Below, one piece after another: positions 1 through 8,239 of a stretch of DNA of 64,000 bases. The stretch's first letter is position 1; every line of letters begins with the position of its first letter. This stretch comes from Streptomyces longisporoflavus (GTDB lineage Bacteria; Actinomycetota; Actinomycetes; Streptomycetales; Streptomycetaceae): NCBI RefSeq assembly GCF_014649775.1, contig NZ_BMTR01000005.1, positions 310,001-374,000 of the forward strand, given 5' to 3'. The notes beneath the pieces were generated by a model, which was not told the origin of the DNA, did no database searches, and was given only the letters and a program-made list of their open reading frames with translations. A program made the position numbers and the translations under genes.

Positions 1-543
1 GTCGGCATCATCGGCGCGTCCCGCATCGGCCGCGGGGTGATCGCCGCACTGCGCGCCTCCGACATGGGCATGCGGGTGCTCCTGACCGACCCCTACGTCA
101 CGCTGGAGGAGGCGGCGGGGCTCGGCGTGGAGCTGATCGACCTGCCGGAACTGTGCAGGCGCAGCTCGATCGTCAGCGTCCACGCGCCCCAACTCCCCGA
201 GACGCGGGGCATGGTGAGCGCGGAGATGCTGAAGCTGATCCCGGACGGGGGCACCGTCATCAACACGGCGCGGGGCTCACTGGTCGACAATCAGGCGCTG
301 GCCCGTGAGTGCGGGGCGGGGCGCCTGGACGCGTTCCTGGACGTGACGGACCCCGAGCCGCTGCCGCCCGGCCATCCTCTACTGCTCCTGCCGAACGTCC
401 TGGTCACCCCGCATGTCGCGGGGGCGCAGGGGAGCGAGGTGCGCCGACTCGGGGAGTACGCGGTCGCCGAGGTGGAGCGGTTTCTGGCGGGGGCGCCTTT
501 GCGGGGGCAGCTGCGGAGGGAGGAGCTGCCGCGGCTGGCTTGA
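1..543 (+). CDS. D-2-hydroxyacid dehydrogenase, C-terminal part (5' end cut by window)
   Basis: The frame is open from base 1 to a TGA at 541-543, so the N-terminal substrate domain lies outside the window. The visible part begins in the Rossmann nucleotide-binding loop (VGIIGASRIGRGV). It continues through the family's 'NTARGSLVDNQAL' segment at about residues 89-101 and the 'DVTDPEPLPPGHPL' segment that carries the catalytic Glu, and ends with 'NVLVTPHVAG', which holds the catalytic His. These are hallmarks of NAD(P)-dependent 2-hydroxyacid dehydrogenases (phosphoglycerate/glyoxylate reductase superfamily), which interconvert 2-oxoacids and D-2-hydroxyacids in the cytoplasm. The substrate cannot be told from this fragment. 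The first in-frame ATG (37) is internal and is not the true start. Confidence 0.88.
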   Translation, partial: VGIIGASRIGRGVIAALRASDMGMRVLLTDPYVTLEEAAGLGVELIDLPELCRRSSIVSVHAPQLPETRGMVSAEMLKLIPDGGTVINTARGSLVDNQALARECGAGRLDAFLDVTDPEPLPPGHPLLLLPNVLVTPHVAGAQGSEVRRLGEYAVAEVERFLAGAPLRGQLRREELPRLA

Positions 544-555
544 GCGGCGCCTTTG

Positions 556-850
556 CCCGGCCTCTTTGCCCGGCCTGGCGCTGGATGCTGGTCCGGGCCT
601 CTGGGCCGGGTCTCGTGCTGGATGCCATGCCGGCCCTGGCCTGGCGCCGGGCGCTGGTTTCGGCCTCGTGCCGGGTGCCGGGCCTGGTCTCGTGCCGGGC
701 CTGGTCTCGTGCCGGCCTGGGTCTCGTACCGGGTGCCGGACCCGGTCTCGTGCCGGTCTGGGTCTCGTACCGGGTGTCGATCCGGGCCCGGGACCGGGCC
801 CCGGGCGCTGGTCCCTGCCTCGGTCCGGACGCCGGTCCGGGCCTCGCACC
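556..850. repeat. Degenerate GC-rich tandem repeat block
   Basis: The 472 bases between the dehydrogenase stop and the DUF305 stop hold no convincing gene. They contain imperfect repeats about 17-21 nt long built around 'gtctcgtgccgg', 'gtctcgtaccggg' and 'gggcctggtctcgtg', clearest at 680-780. Reading frames cross the block on both strands, but their translations are only Arg/Pro/Gly-rich repeats. I read it as a slippage-prone spacer between convergent genes. Confidence 0.7.
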
Positions 851-932
851 GCCCCCGGCCGCAAGGCCGGACGGCTCAAAGCTCCCCCGAACCGGAGTCA
901 CCGGAGTCACCGGAGCGACCGGGGTGAGCATT

Positions 933-958
933 CAGCCCGTCCGGCGTTTGAGGACGAG
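933..958. repeat. Streptomyces-type small intergenic repeat
   Basis: The stretch contains 'gtccggcgtttgaggacgag'. From memory this is a motif that recurs between genes in many Streptomyces genomes, usually downstream of stop codons. Here it lies about 60 bp past the end of the DUF305 gene. The function is unknown to me, and the genome-wide recurrence is recalled, not tested. Confidence 0.5.
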
Positions 959-1015
959 CTCGGCGGAGCCGGCGATGACGGTACGCGCGATGCCGGTACG
1001 CACAAGGCCCCGCCG

Positions 1016-1639
1016 CTACGGCTTTGCGCCCCGCGCCTTCAGCAACCCCGTCATCAGCTCGATCTCCGACTCCTGCGAAGCCACCATCCCCCGCGCGAGC
1101 CGCACCTCCGCACCCACCTCGCACCGGTCCACACACCCCTCGGCCATATGGACCCCGCCCTTGTGGTGCTTGATCATCAGTTGCAGATAGCGCACCTCGG
1201 CGGCCCGCCCGTCCAGCTTCCCGAGCTTCTTCAGCTTGGTGTTCGTCGCCATCCCCGGCATCAGCGCGCCGTCCTCGCCGGGCGGCACGTCCCCCATGCC
1301 CATCCACTCCATCGGCGCCTTCTCCGGCACCTTCGGCAGCTCCCACAGGTCGAGCCAGCCGAGCAGCATGCCCCGCTGGTTCGCCTGCGTCTGGGCGATG
1401 TCGTACGCGAGACGGCGGATCTCCTCGTCCTTCGTACGGTCGCGCACGATGTACGACATCTCCACGGCCTGCTGGTGATGCGTGGCCATGTCCCTGGCGA
1501 AGCCCGCGTCGGCCGACTCCGTGGCCGGAACGGACGTGCCGGACGAGCCGTGCGACGAGGCGACCGCGACCGTGATCCCGCCACCGGCCACCACCACCGC
1601 CGCGACGGCCCCCACGGCCCAGCACGTGCGCCGCCTCAC
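1016..1639 (-). CDS. DUF305 family exported/membrane-anchored protein
   Basis: A 207-residue protein with an N-terminal hydrophobic segment (about residues 7-27), then a DUF305 domain. The domain is recognised by two paired-His motifs, 'DMATHHQQAVEMS' and 'LMIKHHKGGVHMAEG'. The His/Met pattern suggests metal binding outside the membrane, but the family's function is not established. It starts with GTG at 1639, and that codon overlaps the TGA of the upstream DUF3105 gene (GTGA). The two genes are therefore almost certainly one translationally coupled operon, and DUF305/DUF3105 pairs are common in actinobacteria. The length is normal and nothing is broken. Confidence 0.88.
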   Translation of the reverse strand: MRRRTCWAVGAVAAVVVAGGGITVAVASSHGSSGTSVPATESADAGFARDMATHHQQAVEMSYIVRDRTKDEEIRRLAYDIAQTQANQRGMLLGWLDLWELPKVPEKAPMEWMGMGDVPPGEDGALMPGMATNTKLKKLGKLDGRAAEVRYLQLMIKHHKGGVHMAEGCVDRCEVGAEVRLARGMVASQESEIELMTGLLKARGAKP

Positions 1640-2298
1640 TGGGACTTGCCACCCGTGCAGGCTGCGCCCGGCTCGGGGGTCTGCTTGCCCTGCACGTACG
1701 TAGAGAAGAAGGAACCGACCTTCGGGTCGTCCGCGCCGGTCACCGTGCGCTGGCGGCCCCAGGCCGACAGCATGACCGGGTCCTTCTGGTCCTTGACCGG
1801 GCTCATCAGGGAGTACGGCGTCTGCTTGACCTTCTGCTCCAGCTTCTTCAGGTCCGCGGGCTTCGCCTTGTCGTTGTACGTCACCCAGACCGCCCCGTGC
1901 TCCAGGGAGTGCACGGCGTGGCGCTCAGGGATCTCGTCCTTGTAGACGTCGCCGTTGCAGTTCATCCAGACCTGGTCGTGGTCGCCGCCCACCGGCGGGG
2001 TCATCGAGTAGCTGACGTCCTTGGTGACGTGGGTGCGGCCCAGCTTCTTCGCGTCCCAGACCTTCTCGCCGTCCGCGGTCGTCTTGAACTTCGGCGCGGC
2101 GTTCCCGTCCCCGGCCGTGTCGGAGTCCTCGCCCTGCTGGAAGAGGACGACACCGCCCACGGCGAGCGCGGCGACCACCACCGCGCTCAGGGTGATCGTG
2201 ATGATGCGGCCCCGGCGGTCGCGTGCGCGCTCGGCCTTGCGCATCTCCTCTATTCGGGCCTTACGGGATGCGGTGCTCGACTTCTTGGCGGAACCCAT
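1636..2298 (-). CDS. DUF3105 membrane-anchored protein
   Basis: A 220-residue protein beginning 'MGSAKKSS'. A basic cytoplasmic tail is followed by one membrane segment (about residues 33-55, 'IITITLSAVVVAALAVGGVVLF') and an extracytoplasmic DUF3105 domain. The family signature is visible: 'PPVGGDHDQVWMNCNG' and 'HSLEHGAVWVTY', with conserved His and a single Cys. I chose ATG 2298, which has 'GAAGGAC' upstream, over the longer open frame to 2373 whose extra residues look unlike a protein N-terminus. It is the first gene of the DUF3105-DUF305 operon. The biochemical role is unknown; an envelope location is the only safe inference. Confidence 0.87.
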   Translation of the reverse strand: MGSAKKSSTASRKARIEEMRKAERARDRRGRIITITLSAVVVAALAVGGVVLFQQGEDSDTAGDGNAAPKFKTTADGEKVWDAKKLGRTHVTKDVSYSMTPPVGGDHDQVWMNCNGDVYKDEIPERHAVHSLEHGAVWVTYNDKAKPADLKKLEQKVKQTPYSLMSPVKDQKDPVMLSAWGRQRTVTGADDPKVGSFFSTYVQGKQTPEPGAACTGGKSQ

Positions 2299-2313
2299 GA
2301 TGTGTCCTTCGGC

Positions 2314-2337
2314 GATGACGACGTAGATGACGACGTA
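2314..2337. repeat. Exact 12-bp tandem duplication upstream of the DUF3105 gene
   Basis: 'gatgacgacgta' occurs twice back to back, 16 bp upstream of the DUF3105 start codon. It could be a direct-repeat binding site or a chance duplication. The rest of the 320-bp interval between this gene and glnA2 (2299-2618) must hold both divergent promoters, but I see no other clear element in it. Confidence 0.55.
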
Positions 2338-2618
2338 AAGGGTGGGACGCGCGTGACAGAACAGGCGTAGCAAGGTGGAGCGGTTCGCTGATCGTAATGG
2401 GCGAGCCCGGCGGGCTGTAGGGGCAGTCTGCGCCGCCCGCTGTTACGGGCGCGCCGATCAGCAGGCACTATGGGCACAGGACGGCACATGGCCCGCAACG
2501 CGCCCGAAACCGTGTGGTGGGATGCTCATGTGCCCCGACGCGTCCCCGGACGCGGACACAGTGCGAAGGCAGCGTGGTCGCAGGCGGCCTGACCAGCAAG
2601 GATGGGTGGAAGCGGAAG

Positions 2619-3980
2619 ATGGACAAGCAGCAGGAATTCGTGCTCCGGACTCTGGAGGAGCGCGACATCCGGTTCGTACGCCTGTGGTTCACGGATGTCC
2701 TCGGCTTCCTGAAATCGGTCGCGGTGGCTCCCGCGGAGCTGGAGCAGGCCTTCGACGAAGGCATCGGCTTCGACGGCTCGGCGATCGAGGGATTCGCCCG
2801 GGTGTACGAGTCGGACATGATCGCCAAGCCGGACCCCTCGACGTTCCAGGTGCTGCCCTGGCGCGCGGAGGCCCCCGGCACCGCCCGTATGTTCTGCGAC
2901 ATCCTGATGCCCGACGGCTCCCCGTCCTTCGCGGACCCGCGCTTCGTCCTCAAGCGCGCCCTGGCGAAGACCTCCGACCTCGGCTTCACCTTCTACACCC
3001 ACCCCGAGATCGAGTTCTTCCTCCTGAAGGACAAGCCGCTCGACGGCTCGCGGCCCACCCCCGCCGACAACTCCGGCTACTTCGACCACACCCCGCAGAA
3101 CGTGGGCATGGACTTCCGCCGCCAGGCGATCACCATGCTCGAATCCATGGGCATCTCGGTCGAGTTCAGCCACCACGAGGGCGCGCCGGGCCAGCAGGAG
3201 ATCGACCTCCGTTACGCGGACGCGCTCTCCACGGCCGACAACATCATGACGTTCCGCCTGGTCATGAAGCAGGTCGCGCTGGAGCAGGGGGTCAACGCGA
3301 CCTTCATGCCCAAGCCGTTCTCCGAGCACCCCGGCTCGGGCATGCACACGCACCTCTCCCTCTTCGAGGGCGACCGCAACGCCTTCTACGAGTCCGGCTC
3401 CGAGTACCAGCTCTCCAAGGTGGGCCGCTCCTTCATCGCGGGCCTCCTGAAGCACGCCGCCGAGATCTCCGCGGTCACCAACCAGTGGGTGAACTCCTAC
3501 AAGCGCATCTGGGGCGGCTCGGAGCGCACGGCGGGCGCGGGGGGCGAGGCACCCTCGTACATCTGCTGGGGCCACAACAACCGCAGCGCGCTCATCCGGG
3601 TGCCCATGTACAAGCCCGGCAAGACCGGCTCCGCCCGGGTGGAGGTCCGCTCGATCGACTCGGGCGCGAACCCGTACCTGACGTACGCGGTCCTGCTCGC
3701 CGCGGGCCTCAAGGGCATCGAGGAGGGCTACGAACTCCCGCCGGGCGCCGACGACGACGTATGGGCCCTGAGCGACGCGGAACGCCGCGCGATGGGCATC
3801 GAGCCGCTCCCGCAGAATCTCGGCGAGGCGATCGCCCTGATGGAACGCAGCGAGCTCGTGGCCGAGACCCTGGGGGAGCACGTCTACGACTTCTTCCTGC
3901 GCAACAAGAAGCAGGAGTGGGAGGAGTACAGGTCAGAGGTCACGGCCTTCGAGCTGCGAAAGAACCTGCCGGTCCTGTAG
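2619..3980 (+). CDS. glnA2: Type I glutamine synthetase-like enzyme GlnA2
   Basis: A 453-residue GS-I fold protein with the usual signatures: 'GFDGSAIEGF' (beta-Grasp end), 'THPEIEFF' (metal-binding Glu), 'GSGMHTHLSL', and 'NRSALIRVP' (substrate Arg). In GlnA the adenylylation loop reads 'DKDLYEL'; the matching stretch here reads 'DDDVWAL', so the target Tyr is Trp and GlnE control is unlikely. The sequence and its setting match S. coelicolor GlnA2 (SCO2241), a GS-like enzyme linked to gamma-glutamylation of polyamines rather than ammonia assimilation. That role is from the literature and not visible here. Start ATG 2619 is preceded by 'GGTGGAAG'. A longer frame from 2514 lacks family similarity. 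Confidence 0.93.
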   Translation: MDKQQEFVLRTLEERDIRFVRLWFTDVLGFLKSVAVAPAELEQAFDEGIGFDGSAIEGFARVYESDMIAKPDPSTFQVLPWRAEAPGTARMFCDILMPDGSPSFADPRFVLKRALAKTSDLGFTFYTHPEIEFFLLKDKPLDGSRPTPADNSGYFDHTPQNVGMDFRRQAITMLESMGISVEFSHHEGAPGQQEIDLRYADALSTADNIMTFRLVMKQVALEQGVNATFMPKPFSEHPGSGMHTHLSLFEGDRNAFYESGSEYQLSKVGRSFIAGLLKHAAEISAVTNQWVNSYKRIWGGSERTAGAGGEAPSYICWGHNNRSALIRVPMYKPGKTGSARVEVRSIDSGANPYLTYAVLLAAGLKGIEEGYELPPGADDDVWALSDAERRAMGIEPLPQNLGEAIALMERSELVAETLGEHVYDFFLRNKKQEWEEYRSEVTAFELRKNLPVL

Positions 3981-4010
3981 CGCCCCGTCAGGGGCGCGGG
4001 GAACTGCGCG
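3981..4010 (+). repeat. 30-bp Streptomyces intergenic module, copy 1
   Basis: The module begins immediately after the glnA2 stop and contains a small GC hairpin (gcgccccgtcaggggcgc) followed by 'ggggaactgcgcg'. An identical 30-base copy in opposite orientation lies at 28661-28690. In both places it sits between convergent genes beside a long perfect palindrome. Confidence 0.8.
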
Positions 4011-4023
4011 CTCAGCGTGCGAA

Positions 4024-4071
4024 AAGCCGCAGTCGCGTCTGCCGGGATCCCGGCAGACGCGACTGCGGCTT
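4024..4071. terminator. 48-bp perfect palindrome, bidirectional terminator
   Basis: Two 24-base arms are exactly complementary with no spacer, centred on 'ccgggatcccgg' between 4047 and 4048. The palindrome lies 44 bp after the glnA2 stop and 21 bp before the convergent VOC gene's stop, so one hairpin can serve both transcripts. There is no U-tract, as is usual for Streptomyces. Confidence 0.88.
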
Positions 4072-4091
4072 CGTCGTGGTTGCTCGCGCCC

Positions 4092-4526
4092 CTAAAGGGC
4101 GCTCACGATCGCCGCACGCAAGGGCGTCTCCGCCCGCACCCGGTACTCCTGGATCGCCCAGCCGTTCCCGTCCGGGTCCTTGAAGTACATGAACGTGCCG
4201 CCGTCCTGCGGCGCGTGAGCCACCGGCTCCGAGATCTCCAGGCCGCGCGCCGTCAGCTCGGCGTGTGCCGCCTTCGCGTCGGCGACGCACAGCTGCAGGC
4301 CCTGGTAGGAGCCGGGGGCCGGGGTGGGGCCGTCCATCGTCTCCCAGAGCGTGTCGGCGAGGGCGATGGAGCAGCCGGAGCCCGGCGGGGTCAGCTGGAC
4401 GATGCGCATGCCCGGCATGACCTCCTGGTCGATGTCCACGTGGAAACCGAGTTTGTCGCGGTAGAACTCCATGGCCCGGTCGATGTCACTGACGGGGAGC
4501 GGGATCACCTCGAGTGTGTATTCCAT
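4092..4526 (-). CDS. VOC (glyoxalase/bleomycin-resistance fold) family protein
   Basis: A 144-residue single-domain VOC protein with the two beta-alpha-beta-beta-beta halves typical of the fold. The first half starts at 'LEVIPLPVSDIDRAMEFYRDKLGF' and the second at 'GLQLCVADAKAAHAELTARGLEI', ending with 'MYFKDPDGNGWAIQEY'. The terminal Asp-Pro-[DE]-Gly-Asn motif is common in members that bind a divalent metal at a dimer interface. The substrate is unknown; glyoxalase, dioxygenase and drug-binding roles all occur in this family. It is a single gene convergent with glnA2, with the palindrome at 4024 as shared terminator. Confidence 0.86.
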   Translation of the reverse strand: MEYTLEVIPLPVSDIDRAMEFYRDKLGFHVDIDQEVMPGMRIVQLTPPGSGCSIALADTLWETMDGPTPAPGSYQGLQLCVADAKAAHAELTARGLEISEPVAHAPQDGGTFMYFKDPDGNGWAIQEYRVRAETPLRAAIVSAL

Positions 4527-4592
4527 GGGCCGAGTACATCAAGGCTCCGGGGCCCTGTCAGCGTGAACGGCCGCGTCCGCTCCGCGGCGCCG

Positions 4593-5105
4593 TCACTCGA
4601 ACCGCCACCGCGTCTGGCTGAACGGCTCGCCCTTGCCGAAGCCGAAGGCGGTACGCGGGGCCACCTCGAAGACGTATGCGTGCCCCGCCCCGTGGTGGAA
4701 GCAGCCGTCCCGCACCTCGTAGTGCCAGAAGCTGCCGTACTTCTCCTCCCACGCAGTCGCCAGGAGTTGCAGCCTGTCCTCGTCCGTGATCCGCACCGCG
4801 GCGCCCTCGACGACCAGGTCGTGCCCCTTGTCCCAGAGGTTGACGCCCGTCGTCAGCACGACCTCGGGGTTGGCCGCCACGTTCCGTGCCTTGCGCTCGC
4901 CGGGGCCCGTGCAGAAGTACAGCGCGTCGTCCAGCCAGACGGCGGGCAGCGGTGTGACGTGCGGGCGCCCGTCGGGACGTACGGACGAGATCCAGAAGAG
5001 CTCGGCCGCCCTCAGCTGCCGTACCGCGTCGGACCAGGGGGTCGCGGCGGCTCCCACGCTGCTGTACCGGTCGTCCAGTTCCGTACGCGGTTGTTTGCTC
5101 GCCAT
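4593..5105 (-). CDS. Pyridoxamine 5'-phosphate oxidase-like (FMN-binding split barrel) protein
   Basis: A 170-residue protein of the PNPOx-like fold. 'FWISSVRPDGRPHVTPLPAVWLDDALYFCTGPGERKARNV' is the typical first half (flavin or F420 contact strand and cofactor-phosphate loop). 'VVEGAAVRITDED' and a Trp/Phe-rich end follow. Members bind FMN, F420 or heme, and this one cannot be assigned. I place the start at ATG 5105 because a strong 'CAGGAGG' lies 6 bp upstream; the open frame to 5174 adds 23 unlikely residues. It is divergent from glnE across about 117 bp, which must hold both promoters. Confidence 0.86.
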   Translation of the reverse strand: MASKQPRTELDDRYSSVGAAATPWSDAVRQLRAAELFWISSVRPDGRPHVTPLPAVWLDDALYFCTGPGERKARNVAANPEVVLTTGVNLWDKGHDLVVEGAAVRITDEDRLQLLATAWEEKYGSFWHYEVRDGCFHHGAGHAYVFEVAPRTAFGFGKGEPFSQTRWRFE

Positions 5106-5222
5106 CGTCCGCCTCCTGAGGCTGCCATCAATGCTCCCGTCCATGTACGGACCGCGCAGGCGGGCAGAACTCATCGGTCAGGCCGTAGGCTCGGGCCAGG
5201 ATGATCGAACGGAGGCGCGGGG

Positions 5223-8216
5223 ATGACACTGCCGCAAGGGCGCAGGAGCAGTACGTTCACGCGGCTGCTGCGGCATGGTTTCACCGATCCGTCCGCCGCC
5301 GAGCGGCTTCTCGGGGCTCCCGAACTGTCGGCGCTGCGGACCGACCCGGTGCTCCTCGACGCCCTCGGCGCCGTCGCCGACCCGGACCTGGCGCTCCTCG
5401 GCCTCGTACGCCTGGTCGAGGGGCAGCCCGACGACATGAGCCGCCGGGAGCTGCTGGACACCCTGGTCAGCGCCAAGCCGCTGCGCGACAGGCTGCTCGG
5501 CGTGCTCGGCGCCTCCGAGGCCCTCGCCGACCACCTGGCCAGGCACCCCGGCGACTGGCGTGCCCTGGTCACGTACGAGCTGGCCGACCTGCACCCCGGC
5601 GTCGAGGAGTTCGAGCGCGGCCTGGCGGACGCCCACGACCCGGTCTCGCTCCGTGTCGCCTACCGCCGCTGCCTGCTCGCCATAGCGGCACGTGACGTCT
5701 GCGGCACGACGGACGTCGCCGAGGCGGCGGCCGAGCTCGCGGACCTGGCGACGGCGACCCTGCGTGCCGCGCTCGCCATGGCCGAGGCGGCGGCCCCCGC
5801 TGACGCCTCGCAGTGCAGGCTCGCGGTCATCGCGATGGGCAAGTGCGGCGGCCACGAGCTGAATTACGTCTCGGACGTCGACGTCATCTTCGTCGGGGAA
5901 GCGGTGGACGGCGCCGACGAGGGCAAGGCGGTCCAGGCCGCGACCCGACTGGCCTCGCACATGATGCGGATCTGTTCGGAGACCACGGTCGAGGGCACCA
6001 TCTGGCCGGTCGACGCCAACCTCCGCCCGGAGGGGCGCAACGGCCCCCTGGTGCGCACCCTCAGCAGCCACCTCGCCTACTACCAGCGCTGGGCCAAGAC
6101 CTGGGAGTTCCAGGCACTGCTCAAGGCCCGCCCGGTCGCCGGTGACCTGGCCCTCGGCGAGGAGTACGTCACCACGCTCGCGCCCCTCGTCTGGCACGCG
6201 GCCGAGCGCGACAACTTCGTGGCCGACGTGCAGAAGATGCGCCGCCGAGTCGTGGAGAACATCCCGGCGGGCGAGGTCGACCGCGAGCTGAAGCTGGGTC
6301 CCGGCGGCCTGCGGGACGTCGAATTCGCCGTACAGATGCTCCAGTTGGTGCACGGTCGCGGTGACACCTCGATCCGCAGCGGCTCGACCCTGGCAGCCCT
6401 GGAGGCGCTCGCGGCCGGCGGCTACGTGGGGCGCGTGGACGCCGTCCAGCTCGACGACGCCTACCGCTTCCTGCGCTCCCTGGAGCACCGCATCCAGCTC
6501 TTCAAGTTGCGGCGCACCCACCTGATCCCCGAGGACGACGCCGACCTGCGGCGCATCGGCCGCTCCCTGGGCATGCGCACGGAGCCGATCACCGAGCTGA
6601 ACCGCGCGTGGAAGCGGCACACCTCGGTCGTGCGCCGCCTGCACGAGAAGCTCTTCTACCGCCCGCTCCTTGACGCGGTGGCCCAACTGGCGCCCGGCGA
6701 GACCAGGCTGAGCACGGAAGCGGCCCGCGAACGCATGGTGGCCCTCGGCTACCACGACCCGGCGGCGGCCCTGCGCCACCTGGAGGCCCTCGCCTCGGGC
6801 GTCACGCGCAAGGCGGCGATCCAACGCACCCTGCTCCCCGTGCTCCTCGGCTGGTTCGCAGACTCGGCGGACCCCGACGCGGGCCTCCTGAACTTCCGCA
6901 AGGTCTCCGACGCCCTCGGCAAGACCCCCTGGTACCTGCGACTCCTGCGCGACGAGGGCGCCGCGGCCGAGAACCTCGCCCGCGTCCTGTCCGCCGGACG
7001 CCTCGCCCCTGATCTCCTCATGCGCGCCCCCGAAGCGGTGGCTCTCCTCGGCGACCAGCGCGGCCTCGAACCGCGCGACCACGCCCACCTGGAGCAGGAG
7101 GTCCTGGCCGCGGTGGGCCGCGCGGAGGGCGGCGAACAGGCCGTCGCGGCGGCGCGCGGCGTGCGCCGCCGCGAGCTGTTCCGTACGACGGCGGCGGACA
7201 TCATCGGCTCGTACGGCACCGAGGAGAGCCCCGCCGAGGCCGATCCCGGCGCCCTGGTGGACCGGGTGGGCGACGCGCTCTCCGACATCACGGCCGCGAC
7301 GATCGCGGGCACGCTGCGTGCGGTGGTCCGCGAGGGCTGGGGCGACACGCTGCCGGTGCGGTTCGCGGTGATCGGCATGGGCCGCCTGGGCGGCCACGAA
7401 CTGGGCTACGGCTCGGACGCGGACGTCCTCTTCGTCCACGAGCCGCGCGAGGGCGTGGGCGACCAGGAGGCGGGCAAGGCGGCCGCCAGGGTGGTCTCGG
7501 AGATGCGCAGGCTCCTCGAGCTCCCCAGCGCCGACCCGCCGCTCCTGATCGACACGGATCTGCGGCCCGAGGGCAAGAGCGGCCCGCTGGTGCGCACCCT
7601 CGGCTCGTACGAGGCCTACTACCGCCGCTGGTCCCTCATCTGGGAGTCCCAGGCGCTCCTCCGGGCGGAACCCATCGCGGGGGACGCCGAGTTGGGCCGC
7701 GCCTTCATCGAGCTCGTGGACCCGCTGCGCTATCCGGCGGAGGGCCTCGGCGACGACGCGGTCCGCGAGATCCGCCGCCTCAAAGCCCGCATGGAGGCCG
7801 AACGCATGCCGCGCGGCGCCGACCCCACCCTGCACACCAAGCTGGGCCGCGGCGGCCTCTCGGACGTCGAGTGGACCGTCCAGCTGATGCAGCTGACGCA
7901 CGGCTGGGCCGAGCCGGGCCTGCGCACCACCCGCACCCGCGAGGCCCTCGCGGCGGCCTGCGCGGCCGAGCTGATCCCGACCGAGGACGCGGCGATCCTG
8001 GACGAGGCCTGGGTCCTGGCCACCCGGGTGCGCAACGCGGTGATGCTGGTGCGCGGCCGGGCCGGTGACACGTTCCCCTCGGACGGCCGGGAACTGGCCG
8101 CGGTGGGCCGGTATCTGGGCTACGACCCGGGACACGTGGGGGACATGCTCGACGACTACCGGCGGACCACGCGCAGGGCGCGGGCCGTGATGGAGGAGAG
8201 GTTCTACGGGGCCTAG
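5223..8216 (+). CDS. glnE: Bifunctional glutamine synthetase adenylyltransferase/deadenylase GlnE
   Basis: A 997-residue protein with the two tandem nucleotidyltransferase units of GlnE. The N-terminal unit (removes AMP) has 'NYVSDVDVIFVGEA' at about residues 214-227. The C-terminal unit (adds AMP) has 'GYGSDADVLFVHEP' at about 727-740. Each carries the Asp-x-Asp metal motif and is followed by a 'GPGGLRDVEF'/'GRGGLSDVEW' helical domain. The enzyme adenylylates Tyr397 of GlnA, encoded about 35 kb away in this window. Start ATG 5223 follows 'GGAGGCGCGGGG'. A 1204-residue antisense frame over the same DNA is a codon-bias shadow. Length is normal for the family. Confidence 0.97.
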   Translation: MTLPQGRRSSTFTRLLRHGFTDPSAAERLLGAPELSALRTDPVLLDALGAVADPDLALLGLVRLVEGQPDDMSRRELLDTLVSAKPLRDRLLGVLGASEALADHLARHPGDWRALVTYELADLHPGVEEFERGLADAHDPVSLRVAYRRCLLAIAARDVCGTTDVAEAAAELADLATATLRAALAMAEAAAPADASQCRLAVIAMGKCGGHELNYVSDVDVIFVGEAVDGADEGKAVQAATRLASHMMRICSETTVEGTIWPVDANLRPEGRNGPLVRTLSSHLAYYQRWAKTWEFQALLKARPVAGDLALGEEYVTTLAPLVWHAAERDNFVADVQKMRRRVVENIPAGEVDRELKLGPGGLRDVEFAVQMLQLVHGRGDTSIRSGSTLAALEALAAGGYVGRVDAVQLDDAYRFLRSLEHRIQLFKLRRTHLIPEDDADLRRIGRSLGMRTEPITELNRAWKRHTSVVRRLHEKLFYRPLLDAVAQLAPGETRLSTEAARERMVALGYHDPAAALRHLEALASGVTRKAAIQRTLLPVLLGWFADSADPDAGLLNFRKVSDALGKTPWYLRLLRDEGAAAENLARVLSAGRLAPDLLMRAPEAVALLGDQRGLEPRDHAHLEQEVLAAVGRAEGGEQAVAAARGVRRRELFRTTAADIIGSYGTEESPAEADPGALVDRVGDALSDITAATIAGTLRAVVREGWGDTLPVRFAVIGMGRLGGHELGYGSDADVLFVHEPREGVGDQEAGKAAARVVSEMRRLLELPSADPPLLIDTDLRPEGKSGPLVRTLGSYEAYYRRWSLIWESQALLRAEPIAGDAELGRAFIELVDPLRYPAEGLGDDAVREIRRLKARMEAERMPRGADPTLHTKLGRGGLSDVEWTVQLMQLTHGWAEPGLRTTRTREALAAACAAELIPTEDAAILDEAWVLATRVRNAVMLVRGRAGDTFPSDGRELAAVGRYLGYDPGHVGDMLDDYRRTTRRARAVMEERFYGA

Positions 8217-8239
8217 GCGGCCGGTCCCTAGGCGGCCGG
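8212..8239. repeat. 13-bp duplication spanning the glnE and PAP2 stop codons
   Basis: 'cctaggcggccgg' occurs at 8212-8224 and again at 8227-8239. The CTAG in the first copy supplies the glnE TAG and the one in the second copy supplies the TAG of the convergent PAP2 gene. The two genes are separated by only 11 bp, so there is almost no room for a terminator. Confidence 0.7.

Noticed and set aside
413..1945. 510-codon frame and other long frames across the repeat block and DUF305
   Set aside because: Translations are Gly/Ala/Pro/Arg-rich repeats with no family likeness and run opposite to two recognisable genes.
2387..2462. Riboswitch or attenuator between DUF3105 and glnA2 genes
   Set aside because: A distant GCTGATCG/CGATCAGC repeat exists but no known riboswitch core or terminator is present; it could be chance.
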